Positions 32,403 through 41,890 are shown, numbered from the stretch's first letter. The stretch: DNA of 64,000 bases from JBGMEA01 sp041447245 (GCA_041447245.1 JBGMEA010000020.1:1-64000), one strand, 5' to 3'. The notes: generated by a model not told the origin, from the letters alone. Numbers and translations: made by a program.

Positions 32403-33509
32403 ATGAGCAGAGTATATAATTTTTCTTCCGGTCCTGCGGCGATCAACGAAGAAATATTAAAAACGATACAACATGATATGCTGGACTGTATGGGAAGCGG
32501 GATGTCGATTCTGGAGATGAATCATAAATCCGAATTCTTCGGCGATATGATGGATGAGACATCTGAGTTATTGCGGGAATTGATGCATATCGGAAATGAT
32601 TACGAAATTCTTTATGTGAACGGCGGCGGTTACGGCCAGTTTTCAATGGTGCCCATGAATCTGATGAATCGGAACAGAAAAGCGGATTATGTCGATACGG
32701 ATTTGTGGACAAAATATGCGGTAATCGAAGCACAGAAATGCGGAACAGTAAATGTGATCGCTTCAAGTGCGCAGGCAGGCTATACCTATATCCCGGAAAT
32801 TCGCAGGGAAATGATTTCCGCGGACGCGGATTATCTTTATATGTGTACCAACAATACTGCAAGCGGTTCGGCTTATCGACCGGACAAAATACCGAATTCG
32901 GATCGGGTGCCGATTGTTGCGGATATGACATCGAATTTTATGTCGGAGACATATGACATCAACAAGTTCGGTCTGGTATTTGCCGCAGCACAAAAAAATC
33001 TCGGACCGGCCGGCGTTACGGTTGTGATCGCAAAAAAAACATTGATAGAGCAGGCTGACGAGCACCGCATTCCCCGTATTATGTGCTATAAAGAATATGC
33101 AAAAACAAAATCGACATTTTCGACCCCTTCCACGTTTGCGATCTATATGATTATGCTGGTTTTGAAATGGGTAAAAAAGCAGGGCGGCATACCTGCTATG
33201 ACGCAAACCAATCATCAAAAGGCATCAATGTTGTATGATTTTATTGACAACAGCACGTTGTATCATAATGATGTTTGCAGAGAAGACCGATCGATTATGA
33301 ATGTGGTATTCACAACGGGGAATGATGGATTGGACGCTTGTTTCTCGGCAGAGGCGGCGGAACACGGTTTGTGCAATCTGTCAGGATATCAGGGGACAGG
33401 GAAACTTCGGGCGGGGATATACAATGGGGTGAGTGTTGAGGCAGTGAACGCATTGGTTGATTTTATGAAAAAATTTGAAAATGAACATAAAGGAGAAAAC
33501 TATGTATAA
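32403..33509 (+). CDS. serC: Phosphoserine aminotransferase
   Basis: A 368-residue PLP enzyme that converts 3-phosphohydroxypyruvate to phosphoserine. It begins VYNFSSGPAAINEEIL and has MSILEMNHKSEF; the PLP lysine lies in AAAQKNLGPAG, and the C-terminus has GYQGTGKLRAGIYNGVS. A GGAG lies about 11 nt before the ATG. The last 8 nt overlap serA, so the two serine enzymes are coupled. No phosphoserine phosphatase is nearby. Confidence 0.96.
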   Translation: MSRVYNFSSGPAAINEEILKTIQHDMLDCMGSGMSILEMNHKSEFFGDMMDETSELLRELMHIGNDYEILYVNGGGYGQFSMVPMNLMNRNRKADYVDTDLWTKYAVIEAQKCGTVNVIASSAQAGYTYIPEIRREMISADADYLYMCTNNTASGSAYRPDKIPNSDRVPIVADMTSNFMSETYDINKFGLVFAAAQKNLGPAGVTVVIAKKTLIEQADEHRIPRIMCYKEYAKTKSTFSTPSTFAIYMIMLVLKWVKKQGGIPAMTQTNHQKASMLYDFIDNSTLYHNDVCREDRSIMNVVFTTGNDGLDACFSAEAAEHGLCNLSGYQGTGKLRAGIYNGVSVEAVNALVDFMKKFENEHKGENYV

Positions 33510-34662
33510 AATCAGAACGTTCAACAAAATCGATAATGAAGGAATGCAACGGCTTCCGAATAATTTTGAAGTGGTGGACGGAGAGGATTACGACGGCATT
33601 ATTTTGAGAAGTTATGCGATGAGCGAAGCGGAGCTGACGGATCGTCTCTGCGCTGTGGCGCGCGCCGGTGCCGGCGTGAACAATATTCCCGTTGATCTAT
33701 ATGCACAGCATGGTGTTGTGGTGTTCAATACACCGGGTGCAAATGCGAATGCGGTGAAAGAACTGGTGGTCTTGGGGATGTTGCTTTCCGCGAGAAAAGT
33801 TGTGGACGGAATCAACTGGGTACAGAGTCTGAAAGGTACCGATGTAAATGTCGAAAAGGAAGTGGAAGCACAAAAATCGAAATATGCGGGACCGGAATTG
33901 CTCGGCAAGAAAGCAGGCGTGATCGGTCTCGGAGCTATCGGTGTAAAGGCTGCCAATTTGTTGGAGGCAATGGGAATGGACGTCATTGGGTATGACCCTT
34001 TTATTTCCGTTGAGGCAGCATGGGGACTGAATTGTACTGTGAAGAGAACAAACAGTATCGAGTGGATTTTCGAAAACTGCGATTATGTTACCATTCACAT
34101 TCCGTTGATGGATTCCACAAAATGTTTCGTGAACGATCAGATGATCGCAAGAGCAAAAGACGGGATTCGCGTTATGAACTTTGCGCGTGGCGGACTTTGC
34201 AGCGATGATGCGATTGTCCGTGGGGTTGAGTCCGGAAAAATCGCATGTTATGTGACAGATTTCCCGAATGAAAAATTGCTTGGTTATGAAAATATTGTCA
34301 CGATTCCTCATTTGGGAGCATCCACGCCGGAGTCCGAAACGAACTGCGCGATTATGGCGGCGGATCAAATCGCAGAATATTTGGTAAACGGAAATATCAT
34401 CAATTCGGTCAACTATCCGAATTGCAATATGGGAACGTGCTCCGCAAAAGCCCGTGTGACGATCAATCATAAAAATGTACCGAATATGGTTGGGCAGATT
34501 ACGACGGTGATGGCCAACAACGGCATAAATATTTCCGACATGATCAACAAGAGCAAAGGAGATTTTGCTTATACGATGATGGATGTCGATCATGAAATTA
34601 CGGACGATGCATTGAACGCACTGCGCGGCATCGAAGGGGTATTGAAAGTCAGAAAACTGTAG
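33502..34662 (+). CDS. serA: D-3-phosphoglycerate dehydrogenase with C-terminal ACT domain
   Basis: A 386-residue enzyme of the first step of serine synthesis. The NAD loop is GLGAIG, and the catalytic segments are NFARGGL (Arg) and IPHLGAST (His). The last ~75 residues (from about ARVTINHKNVPNMVGQI) form an ACT domain, the usual site of serine feedback. It is the short SerA type. AAGGAG lies before the ATG inside the end of serC; in-frame starts nine codons earlier are less likely. Confidence 0.95.
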   Translation: MYKIRTFNKIDNEGMQRLPNNFEVVDGEDYDGIILRSYAMSEAELTDRLCAVARAGAGVNNIPVDLYAQHGVVVFNTPGANANAVKELVVLGMLLSARKVVDGINWVQSLKGTDVNVEKEVEAQKSKYAGPELLGKKAGVIGLGAIGVKAANLLEAMGMDVIGYDPFISVEAAWGLNCTVKRTNSIEWIFENCDYVTIHIPLMDSTKCFVNDQMIARAKDGIRVMNFARGGLCSDDAIVRGVESGKIACYVTDFPNEKLLGYENIVTIPHLGASTPESETNCAIMAADQIAEYLVNGNIINSVNYPNCNMGTCSAKARVTINHKNVPNMVGQITTVMANNGINISDMINKSKGDFAYTMMDVDHEITDDALNALRGIEGVLKVRKL

Positions 34663-34681
34663 AAGACAACCCGGATTGCAT

Positions 34682-34720
34682 ACGGGCAGAATCGCGTATT
34701 CTGTCCGTTCTTTCTGTTTT
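34682..34720 (+). terminator. Probable serA terminator or attenuator
   Basis: ACGGGCAGAAT, loop CGCGT, ATTCTGTCCGT (11 bp with one G-U) followed by a pyrimidine-rich tract with a final TTTT. The T-run is interrupted, so some readthrough into the flavoprotein gene is likely. Confidence 0.55.
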
Positions 34721-34734
34721 ATGAGGTGAACATA

Positions 34735-35961
34735 TTGGATCGGATCATTGTTGTGGGCGGCGGTGCGGCAGGAATGCTGGCGGCTGTGGCCGCTGCGCAA
34801 AACGGGAGTGCCGTGTTGCTGCTCGAACGCAACGAAAAACTGGGGAAAAAAATATACATAACAGGGAAAGGCCGATGCAACCTGACAAATGCCTGCGAGG
34901 TTGGCGATTTTTTTGAGCATATCTTCGTCGGCAGGGAATTTTCCTACAGTGCCGTTTACGGTTTCAATCAGGAAGATTTATTGGCTCTGCTCGCGCAGGG
35001 CGGGCTGCAAACCAAAACGGAGCGGGGAAATCGCGTGTTTCCCGTATCGGATAAAGCTTCCGATGTCACAAAATCACTGCAGGTTCTGTTGGATCGTTAT
35101 GGAGTCAATGTGCGGCTGAATACAAAAGTCGAACGTCTCTTGATTCGGGATGGCTCGGTCATAGGAGTTGAAACGTCACAAGGGGAACAACTGGAAGGGT
35201 CAGATGTAATTCTTTGCTGCGGCGGAAAGAGTTATCCTTCCACCGGTTCCGATGGGATTGGGTACCGATTGGCGGAAGATGTCGGACACAAAATACGAAA
35301 GACTGAGCCTGCACTTGTCCCGCTGCATTCAAAAGAAGAATGGGTGCATGAGCTCGCCGGATTAAGCCTGCTTAATATCAGCGCGACACTTTGGGAGAGG
35401 AACCGTAAGATCGATACACAATTCGGGGAAATGCTGTTTACCCATCAGGGAGTATCGGGACCCGTGGTGTTGACCCTCAGCTGCCTGGCCGGGGATTTTA
35501 GGGAGGCATACCTTTCGATTGACTTGAAGCCCGCATTGGACGAAAAAACGTTGGATGCAAGAATTCTGCGTGATTTCGGCGAACGCAAAAATCGGGATTT
35601 CCAAAACAGTTTGGATGCGTTGGTTCCGAAAAGGCTCGCCAATGCCGTGATCTCTTTATCGGGAATTGAACCGTTGAAAAAAGTGAATCAAATTACGATC
35701 CGTGAACGTGCGCTTCTTGTGGATACCATCAAAAATCTGAGAATCCCTTTGAGCGGGAAAGCCGATTACAAGGAGGCAGTGATTACAAACGGAGGAGTTG
35801 ATCCGAAAGAAGTCAATCCTTCTACAATGGAATCGAAGTTGATAAGAGGGCTGTATTTTGCCGGAGAAATGGTTAATGTGCACGGATACACCGGCGGATT
35901 TAACCTTCAGCTGGCATTTTCGATGGGGCACCTTGCAGGGAGGAGCGCAGCAGAACAATGA
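34735..35961 (+). CDS. HI0933/BaiN-family flavoprotein (aminoacetone oxidase-like)
   Basis: A 408-residue FAD-binding oxidoreductase of the HI0933/YhiN/BaiN group. The dinucleotide loop VVGGGAAGMLAA is at the N-terminus, followed by GKGRCNLTNA and GNRVFPVSDKASDV. The C-terminus has the second FAD segment GLYFAGEMVNVHGYTGGFNLQLAFSMG (positions ~375-400). The physiological substrate of this family is unknown. I set the start at the TTG with GAGGTG 6 nt upstream (MDRIIVVGGG) rather than at a GTG three codons earlier, which overlaps that site. Confidence 0.88.
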   Translation: MDRIIVVGGGAAGMLAAVAAAQNGSAVLLLERNEKLGKKIYITGKGRCNLTNACEVGDFFEHIFVGREFSYSAVYGFNQEDLLALLAQGGLQTKTERGNRVFPVSDKASDVTKSLQVLLDRYGVNVRLNTKVERLLIRDGSVIGVETSQGEQLEGSDVILCCGGKSYPSTGSDGIGYRLAEDVGHKIRKTEPALVPLHSKEEWVHELAGLSLLNISATLWERNRKIDTQFGEMLFTHQGVSGPVVLTLSCLAGDFREAYLSIDLKPALDEKTLDARILRDFGERKNRDFQNSLDALVPKRLANAVISLSGIEPLKKVNQITIRERALLVDTIKNLRIPLSGKADYKEAVITNGGVDPKEVNPSTMESKLIRGLYFAGEMVNVHGYTGGFNLQLAFSMGHLAGRSAAEQ

Positions 35962-36016
35962 AAGGCAGTCACTTGGTACAGGCACAAGATACATTTCACA
36001 AAGTAGCGGTTTTGTG

Positions 36017-36045
36017 TTGTTTGAAGCAATAAAATATACTATAAT
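36017..36045 (+). promoter_or_regulatory. cmk operon promoter
   Basis: TTGTTT (36017-36022), 17-bp spacer, TATAAT (36040-36045). The start site would be near 36052. Confidence 0.65.
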
Positions 36046-36080
36046 GTGTAACGGTTAAATGCGATAGTCAAGGACAGTAT

Positions 36081-36731
36081 ATGGAACGGATCATACAGAT
36101 TGCCATTGACGGACCCGCCGGAGCGGGGAAAAGCACAGTGGCAAAAAAAATAGCGGAAAAACTTAATATTCTATATCTCGATACGGGTGCGATGTATCGT
36201 TCCGTAACGTATTGCGGCATAAAAAATCATGTCCGGGGCAATGACGACAAAGCTTTGAAAACGCTGTTCGAAAACATGACGATTGATTTTGCTGAAGGGA
36301 AATTGCTCCTTAACGGCAAGGATATCAGTGCTGAAATCCGGACTCCCGAAGTGGAAACGCAGGTGTCGGAGTTTGCGGCCAATCCTCTGGTTCGGGAAAA
36401 ATTGGTAGAGATGCAACGAAAAATAGCGGCCGGCCGCAGTGTCGTGATGGAAGGTCGCGATATCGGGACAGTTGTTCTGAAAGACACACCCCATAAATTT
36501 TTTCTGAATGCAACAGTGGAAATTCGGGCAAACAGACGGTTACGTCAGAATCAGAGGAGCGCAAATTTACAGACGATCAAACAGGAAATCGAGAGGCGGG
36601 ATCGGATCGATTCGAGTCGGGAAAAAGACCCGTTGAGTATTGCGCCCGGCAGTACCGTAATCGATACATCGGAGCTGACGTTGGATGAAGTGGTTGCACT
36701 GATATTGAAGTCCGTTTCGGAAGAGGAATGA
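36081..36731 (+). CDS. cmk: Cytidylate kinase
   Basis: A 216-residue nucleoside monophosphate kinase for CMP and dCMP. The P-loop is GPAGAGKST near residue 10, YLDTGAMYRSVTY binds the substrate, and GRDIGTVV and RRDRIDSSREKDPL are Cmk segments. First gene of a tight cmk-plsC-ispH/rpsA unit (1- and 2-nt gaps), an order known from Clostridia. Confidence 0.97.
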   Translation: MERIIQIAIDGPAGAGKSTVAKKIAEKLNILYLDTGAMYRSVTYCGIKNHVRGNDDKALKTLFENMTIDFAEGKLLLNGKDISAEIRTPEVETQVSEFAANPLVREKLVEMQRKIAAGRSVVMEGRDIGTVVLKDTPHKFFLNATVEIRANRRLRQNQRSANLQTIKQEIERRDRIDSSREKDPLSIAPGSTVIDTSELTLDEVVALILKSVSEEE

Positions 36732-36732
36732 A

Positions 36733-37341
36733 ATGCTTTATAAATTCAGTCGGATCTGTGTGGCAATCTATGTAGCATTGTTTCACCGTTTCAAAATCAT
36801 CGGGAAAGAACATATTCCGATAAACGGTCGTGTCATTATCTGTGCGAATCATCAGCATTTGATCGATCCGATGCTGGTTGCAATCTGCACCAGGCGCATC
36901 ATTTGCTTTATGGCAAAAAAAGAACTGTTTGAAGGGGCATTCGGATTTCTGATCAAACGATTGAAAGCGATTCCCGTGAACCGCGACGGAAATGATTCTT
37001 ACTCTTTGAAACTGGCATTGAGCGTGCTGAAAAAGGATGGTGTGCTTGGGATTTTCCCCGAAGGGACACGCATCGTAAACCGCACCAACGCACCGAAGTT
37101 TAAATCCGGAGTAGCAATGCTGGCAATCAAAACGAAAACCCCGATTATTCCGATTTACATCGAGGGCAGTTACAAACCGTTCGGTAAATTGACTGCCGTT
37201 GTGGGGGAAGCCTACGAATTATCGGAGTATTACGACAGGAAATTAAGCAGCGAAGAGTATGCGGAAATATCCAACCATCGGATTGCAAGAAGTATTTTGG
37301 ATTTGAACGTCCGAATCGGACAGAACATTGAGCGGGTATAA
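36733..37341 (+). CDS. plsC: 1-acyl-sn-glycerol-3-phosphate acyltransferase
   Basis: A 202-residue membrane-associated acyltransferase that acylates lysophosphatidic acid. The catalytic NHx4D motif is at His40-Asp45 (NHQHLID) and the substrate motif FPEGTR at 108-113; VPVNR is replaced by IPVNR. A hydrophobic N-terminus (about 5-18) suits membrane association. It follows cmk by 1 nt. Confidence 0.93.
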   Translation: MLYKFSRICVAIYVALFHRFKIIGKEHIPINGRVIICANHQHLIDPMLVAICTRRIICFMAKKELFEGAFGFLIKRLKAIPVNRDGNDSYSLKLALSVLKKDGVLGIFPEGTRIVNRTNAPKFKSGVAMLAIKTKTPIIPIYIEGSYKPFGKLTAVVGEAYELSEYYDRKLSSEEYAEISNHRIARSILDLNVRIGQNIERV

Positions 37342-37343
37342 AA

Positions 37344-39341
37344 ATGAAGATAATGAAGGCGAAAAGTGCGGGGTTTTGTTTCGGTGTTGACAATGCGGTG
37401 AATATGACCGTAGCAGTATCGGAAGAAAATCCCGATAAAAAAATAGCGACATTGGGTGAATTGATTCATAATTCGGAAGTCGTAAGGCAGCTTGGAGAGC
37501 GGGGAATCGAACCGATCGATCAGCTGAAAGAAATGTCAGCAAACGGGATATTGATCATTCGATCCCACGGAGTGGGAAAAGATGTCTATGAATATTTGAA
37601 ACAAAACGGAATCGAATATGTCGATGCAACTTGTCCTTATGTGAAGTCGATACAAAATAAAGTTGAAAAATATTACAAAAAAGGTTATACTATAATAATT
37701 GTGGGCGACCGAAATCATCCTGAGGTGATTGGGGTAAACGGATGGTGCAACAATGAAGCGCTGATTGTAAACAGCATTCAGGAAGCATCCGAGTTGCAAT
37801 CCGAAAAACCGATATGTGTTGTGGCGCAGACTACCATCATTAAATCCCTTTTTGAAGGGATTTGCAATGAGATTCAATCTCACCACTCGGATGCGGTGGT
37901 GTTCAATACGATTTGTTCCGCCACAGAACTGAGGCAGAAGGAAGCGTGCGAGCTGTCGGAACAGGCTGATGCAATGATTGTAATCGGTGGATACAACAGT
38001 TCCAATACAAAAAAACTGGTTGAAATATGCAAAGAGAAATGCAGTCGGGTTTATCACATAGAAACAGCGGCTGATATTCATACAGAACAATTCGGCGAAA
38101 ACGAAACGGTCGGAATTACGGCAGGAGCTTCGACGCCAACGCACATAATATTGGAGGTTATGAACAAGATGGATATTTCCATGGAAAACTTTGAAAAATC
38201 GCTTGATGAGCTCAAGCAACTCAGAATCGGAGACATCGTAACCGGTGAAATCATTTCCGTAAATCCCAATGAAGTCGTGCTCAATGTGGGTGCAAAATCG
38301 GACGGGATTATTAAAAAAAGCGATTATTTGTTGGATTTGTACAATGATTTAACCAATATTGCGGCAATCGGCGACAAAGTGGATGCGATGGTCGTCGATA
38401 TGAATGACGGGATGGGCAACATCGTTCTTTCCAAAATCAGAGTCGATGAAATCGCCGCTTTTGAAGAAGCCGAAAAAAAATTCAACGAAAAAGAAACTAT
38501 TAACGGAAAGATCACAAAAATTGTCAAAGGCGGTGTGATCGTGGATATCGGATTCACGAAAGCATTTATGCCTGCGAACCAATATGCGCTGCGATATACG
38601 GAAGATTTGAATGCACTTCTTGGGAAAGAAGTAAGCGGAAGAATTATTGAATTCGATAAAGATAAGAATCGGATTATTTTTTCCAGAAGAGTGATCCTTC
38701 AGGAAGAATTGAACGCGAAAAAAGCTGAAGAAGCGCGGGTAAAGAACGAAGCGATTGCGCCGCTCGAATTGGATGCAATTGTCAGCGGCCCGGTAAAAAA
38801 CATTACGGATTTCGGTGTGTTTATTGATTTGAACGGTGTGGATGGATTTATTCATGTTTCCGATCTTTCATGGAGCCGCGTTCCGAATCCGAAAAACTTC
38901 TGTAATGTCGGTGATGTGCTGGAAGCGAAAATCATTGAGATCGACAAAGAAAAATTCAAAGTGAAGCTTTCCGTTAAAAACATGACACAGGAACCGTGGG
39001 CAGCTTTTTTGGAACAGTATCATATCGGAGATATTGTGCCGGTGGTGATCAAAAGCACAACAAAATTCGGAGCTTTTGCGGAAATCATTCCATCGGTGGA
39101 AGGACTGATCCATATATCCAATCTTTCTCATGAAAAGGTGGATAAGGTCGAAAGCGTGGTCAATGTCGGAGATACCGTGAAAGCGAAGATCATCGAAATA
39201 GACAAAGACAAGAAAAAAATCGGGCTGAGTATCAAAGATACAACGGAAGCTCCGAAAAAGAGAATTGAAAAAGACAAGATTTTCTATCGCGAAGACAGCA
39301 AAGCCACGATGGAAGATGCGTTTAAAAAATTCCTGAAATAG
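37344..39341 (+). CDS. ispH: Fusion of IspH (HMBPP reductase) and S1-domain protein (RpsA-like)
   Basis: A 665-residue two-part protein. Residues 1-283 are IspH, the last enzyme of the MEP isoprenoid pathway, with the [4Fe-4S] ligands Cys12, Cys97 and Cys191, HPE at 125-127 and the YNSSNT phosphate motif. Residues ~294-630 hold four S1 RNA-binding domains (about 294-364, 383-450, 474-545 and 559-630), the last two most canonical (TDFGVFIDL, TKFGAFAEI). The fusion is in frame with no stop or start between the parts. It is recurrent in Clostridia. Third gene of the cmk operon, with a strong terminator after it. Confidence 0.96.
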   Translation: MKIMKAKSAGFCFGVDNAVNMTVAVSEENPDKKIATLGELIHNSEVVRQLGERGIEPIDQLKEMSANGILIIRSHGVGKDVYEYLKQNGIEYVDATCPYVKSIQNKVEKYYKKGYTIIIVGDRNHPEVIGVNGWCNNEALIVNSIQEASELQSEKPICVVAQTTIIKSLFEGICNEIQSHHSDAVVFNTICSATELRQKEACELSEQADAMIVIGGYNSSNTKKLVEICKEKCSRVYHIETAADIHTEQFGENETVGITAGASTPTHIILEVMNKMDISMENFEKSLDELKQLRIGDIVTGEIISVNPNEVVLNVGAKSDGIIKKSDYLLDLYNDLTNIAAIGDKVDAMVVDMNDGMGNIVLSKIRVDEIAAFEEAEKKFNEKETINGKITKIVKGGVIVDIGFTKAFMPANQYALRYTEDLNALLGKEVSGRIIEFDKDKNRIIFSRRVILQEELNAKKAEEARVKNEAIAPLELDAIVSGPVKNITDFGVFIDLNGVDGFIHVSDLSWSRVPNPKNFCNVGDVLEAKIIEIDKEKFKVKLSVKNMTQEPWAAFLEQYHIGDIVPVVIKSTTKFGAFAEIIPSVEGLIHISNLSHEKVDKVESVVNVGDTVKAKIIEIDKDKKKIGLSIKDTTEAPKKRIEKDKIFYREDSKATMEDAFKKFLK

Positions 39342-39347
39342 CAATGT

Positions 39348-39382
39348 AAAACAACCGAAACGTCGCTTTCGGTTGTTTTTTT
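39348..39382 (+). terminator. cmk-plsC-ispH/rpsA terminator
   Basis: AACAACCGAAA, loop CGTCGC, TTTCGGTTGTT (11 bp) followed by a T-run. The T-run side overlaps the -35 of the next promoter. Confidence 0.9.
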
Positions 39383-39401
39383 AGCTGCGTTAAATTATAA
39401 T
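39373..39401 (+). promoter_or_regulatory. Promoter of the 39411 gene, overlapping the terminator
   Basis: TTGTTT (39373-39378, in the terminator arm), 17-bp spacer, TATAAT (39396-39401). The predicted start site, 39408, lies only 3 nt before the ATG. Confidence 0.65.
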
Positions 39402-39410
39402 GATTGCAGG

Positions 39411-39896
39411 ATGAAAAATACGAAAAAACCTCAGGCGTTGAATGCAAAAGAGTATTATCCGGAAGAAGTTAAAAAAAAGAGTATTCCGTGGAAACCGGTA
39501 TTATTGGCATGTTTTGCCATAATCGGTATTATTTTGCTGGTTTTTTCATTTTATCAAAGCGTGTATCTTTCACTTCATATCTATGACAAGCAGATAGAAA
39601 GCATCAGAATGGTCAGTTATGAAGGGGAAGCTTTTATCGGCTCTGTGCAGAAGGATCGGGTTTTGACAGAAACCGAAGACTCTTTTCATTTTATTATGCG
39701 GCAGATGAATTATAATCGGGTCTGCTTGGTACATCCGAAAGAGTGTGAATCGATCGCATTCATTACGTTCAGTGATGGGAGCTCAATGAATGCCTATGTT
39801 GATCGAAACATGCTCGGGTTGGATTACGGAAAAGTGTGGTTGTATGTGGATGATCTGCAGGAATTTCTTTCACAGGACGATTCATCAAATAATTAA
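39411..39896 (+). CDS. Single-pass membrane protein of unknown function
   Basis: A 161-residue protein I do not recognise. It has a 28-residue Lys/Pro-rich cytosolic tail, one membrane helix (about 29-49) and a ~110-residue domain that should face outside, with two Cys (in VCLVH and KECES, seven residues apart). The promoter -10 ends 9 nt before the ATG and there is no proper Shine-Dalgarno (only AGG touching the ATG), so the mRNA may be leaderless. It lies between the ispH/rpsA operon and tig, with its own promoter. Confidence 0.75.
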   Translation: MKNTKKPQALNAKEYYPEEVKKKSIPWKPVLLACFAIIGIILLVFSFYQSVYLSLHIYDKQIESIRMVSYEGEAFIGSVQKDRVLTETEDSFHFIMRQMNYNRVCLVHPKECESIAFITFSDGSSMNAYVDRNMLGLDYGKVWLYVDDLQEFLSQDDSSNN

Positions 39897-39905
39897 TGTG
39901 ATAAT

Positions 39906-39933
39906 TTGCAATCCGATAAATTTATGATAAAAT
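39906..39933 (+). promoter_or_regulatory. tig-clpP-clpX promoter
   Basis: TTGCAA (39906-39911), 16-bp spacer, TAAAAT (39928-39933) with an extended -10 TG. The start site would be near 39940. No CtsR-type or CIRCE-type repeat is visible around it. Confidence 0.55.
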
Positions 39934-39965
39934 AGTTAGGTTAGTATATCAGGAGGATATCGTGA

Positions 39966-41264
39966 ATGAGCAATACGATCGTTAAGAACGAGAAAAATGT
40001 GGCAGTCGTGAAACTTGAAATTTCGAAAGAGGATTTCGAGAAAGGCATTGATGCTGCTTACCAAAAAAGCAAGAATAGATTTGTTGTGGATGGTTTCCGC
40101 AAAGGGAAAGCTCCCAGAAGTTTTGTGGAAAGAAAATACGGGAAAGGTATTTTCTACGAAGATGCAATTGATGAAGCTTTCCCGGCAGCCTATACATCCT
40201 GTTTGGAAGAAAACGGATTCAAAGCCGTTGCTGCGCCGAAATTGGTTTCACTTGACAAAGTGGGAGAAGACGGAGCGGAATTGACCATTGAAATTTCCTT
40301 GGAGCCGGTGTTCGAAATTGCGGAGTACAAAAATATCAAAACGGGTCCGATCGAATATGCATTCAAAGAGGAAGACGCGGAAGAAGAACTCAAAAAAATG
40401 CAGGATAAAAATTCGCGTCTTGTAACAGTGGAGGATGCGAGCAAAGAAGGCGATACGGTTACCATTGATTTTGAAGGCTTTGTTGACGATGTGGCATTTG
40501 AAGGCGGAAAGGGTGAGGATTATCCGTTGGAACTTGGTTCCGGAACCTTTATTCCGGGATTCGAAGAACAATTGGTAGGTAAAAATCCCGGCGAAGATAC
40601 GGATGTGAAAGTTACATTCCCCGAAGAATACCATGCGCCGAATCTCGCAGGGAAAGAATCTGTGTTCAAAGTCACAGTAAAAGAAGTGAAACGCAAAGAA
40701 ATGCCGGAGGCTGATGATGAATTCGCAAAGGATCTCGGATTTGATGATCTGGCTGCATTGAAAGAAGACATTAAAACAAAATTGATCGAAACCAAAGGAA
40801 AAGAACTGAAAGCAAAAGCGGAACAAACCGCTATCGATACGATCGTGGAAAAGACCGAGATCGAAATCCCTGCTCAGATGCTTGCGGAACGTACTCAAAG
40901 CATTCAGGAAAATTACGAAACCAGGCTGAAAAGCAGCGGAATCGATCCTGAAATGTATTATCGATATATGATGGAAACCAATGGTGTTGATAATCCCGAT
41001 TATTTCGATGAAATGTTCCAGACAGAAGCGATCAAAGACATCAAGACCGAATTGATTATCAAGAAAATTATTGAAAAAGAAGCGATTGAAGCGACGGAAG
41101 AAGAGCTGGAAGCAGAATATGCTAAATTTGCGGAAACAGCGAAGCAGACGGTCGAAGAATTCAAACAGTCGCTGAATGAGTATACGATCAATTATATCAA
41201 GGGGATCGTGGCTCAAAATAAAATGTTCGATTTTTTGTTGGAGAATGCTGATACCGACGAATAA
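39966..41264 (+). CDS. tig: Trigger factor (ribosome-associated chaperone)
   Basis: A 432-residue chaperone and prolyl isomerase that binds nascent chains at the ribosome exit. The ribosome-binding part has VDGFRKGKAPRSFVERKYG, the FKBP-like domain (about 150-245) begins near EGDTVTIDFEGFVDD, and a helical C-terminal arm domain follows. AGGAGG lies upstream. Head of tig-clpP-clpX, a widely conserved order. Confidence 0.97.
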   Translation: MSNTIVKNEKNVAVVKLEISKEDFEKGIDAAYQKSKNRFVVDGFRKGKAPRSFVERKYGKGIFYEDAIDEAFPAAYTSCLEENGFKAVAAPKLVSLDKVGEDGAELTIEISLEPVFEIAEYKNIKTGPIEYAFKEEDAEEELKKMQDKNSRLVTVEDASKEGDTVTIDFEGFVDDVAFEGGKGEDYPLELGSGTFIPGFEEQLVGKNPGEDTDVKVTFPEEYHAPNLAGKESVFKVTVKEVKRKEMPEADDEFAKDLGFDDLAALKEDIKTKLIETKGKELKAKAEQTAIDTIVEKTEIEIPAQMLAERTQSIQENYETRLKSSGIDPEMYYRYMMETNGVDNPDYFDEMFQTEAIKDIKTELIIKKIIEKEAIEATEEELEAEYAKFAETAKQTVEEFKQSLNEYTINYIKGIVAQNKMFDFLLENADTDE

Positions 41265-41293
41265 TCGAACCGTGCCGAAGGAGGTAACGGAAT

Positions 41294-41875
41294 ATGGCAT
41301 TAGTACCTATTGTAGTAGAACAAACATCGAGAGGAGAACGCTCTTACGATATTTATTCGCGTCTCCTGAAAGACCGTATCATTATGCTGACAGGCGAAAT
41401 CAATGATGCAATTGCGGATTTGGTTGTTGCTCAGATGATTTTTTTGGAATCGGAAGATGATACGAAAGATATCAGCTTATACATCAACAGCCCGGGCGGG
41501 TCTGTTACCGCAGGATTTGCGATTTACGACACAATGAATTTCATTAAGTGTGACGTTTCGACAATCTGCATCGGGTTGGCCGCATCCATGGGAGCATTTC
41601 TGCTTGCATCAGGCACCAAGGGGAAAAGGATTGCATTGCCGAACAGCGAGATCATGATTCACCAACCGCTGGGCGGAGCGTCCGGGAAGAGCACGGATGT
41701 CGAAATTTATGCGAAACGCCTGCTAAGAACTAGAGAAAAATTAAATCAGATTTTGAGTGAACGAACCGGTCAACCTATTGACGTAATTCAGACCGATACG
41801 GATAAAGATTATTTCATGGAAGCGGAAGAAGCGCTGAAATACGGTTTGATTGACAAAATTCTTGAAAAACGTTAA
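41294..41875 (+). CDS. clpP: ATP-dependent Clp protease proteolytic subunit
   Basis: A 193-residue serine protease subunit forming the ClpP tetradecamer. The catalytic triad is Ser98 (LAASMGAF), His123 (MIHQPLGG) and Asp172 (DTDKDYFM). AAGGAGGT precedes the ATG. It lies 29 nt after tig and 15 nt before clpX. Confidence 0.98.
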   Translation: MALVPIVVEQTSRGERSYDIYSRLLKDRIIMLTGEINDAIADLVVAQMIFLESEDDTKDISLYINSPGGSVTAGFAIYDTMNFIKCDVSTICIGLAASMGAFLLASGTKGKRIALPNSEIMIHQPLGGASGKSTDVEIYAKRLLRTREKLNQILSERTGQPIDVIQTDTDKDYFMEAEEALKYGLIDKILEKR

Positions 41876-41890
41876 CTCTCGGAGAAATGA

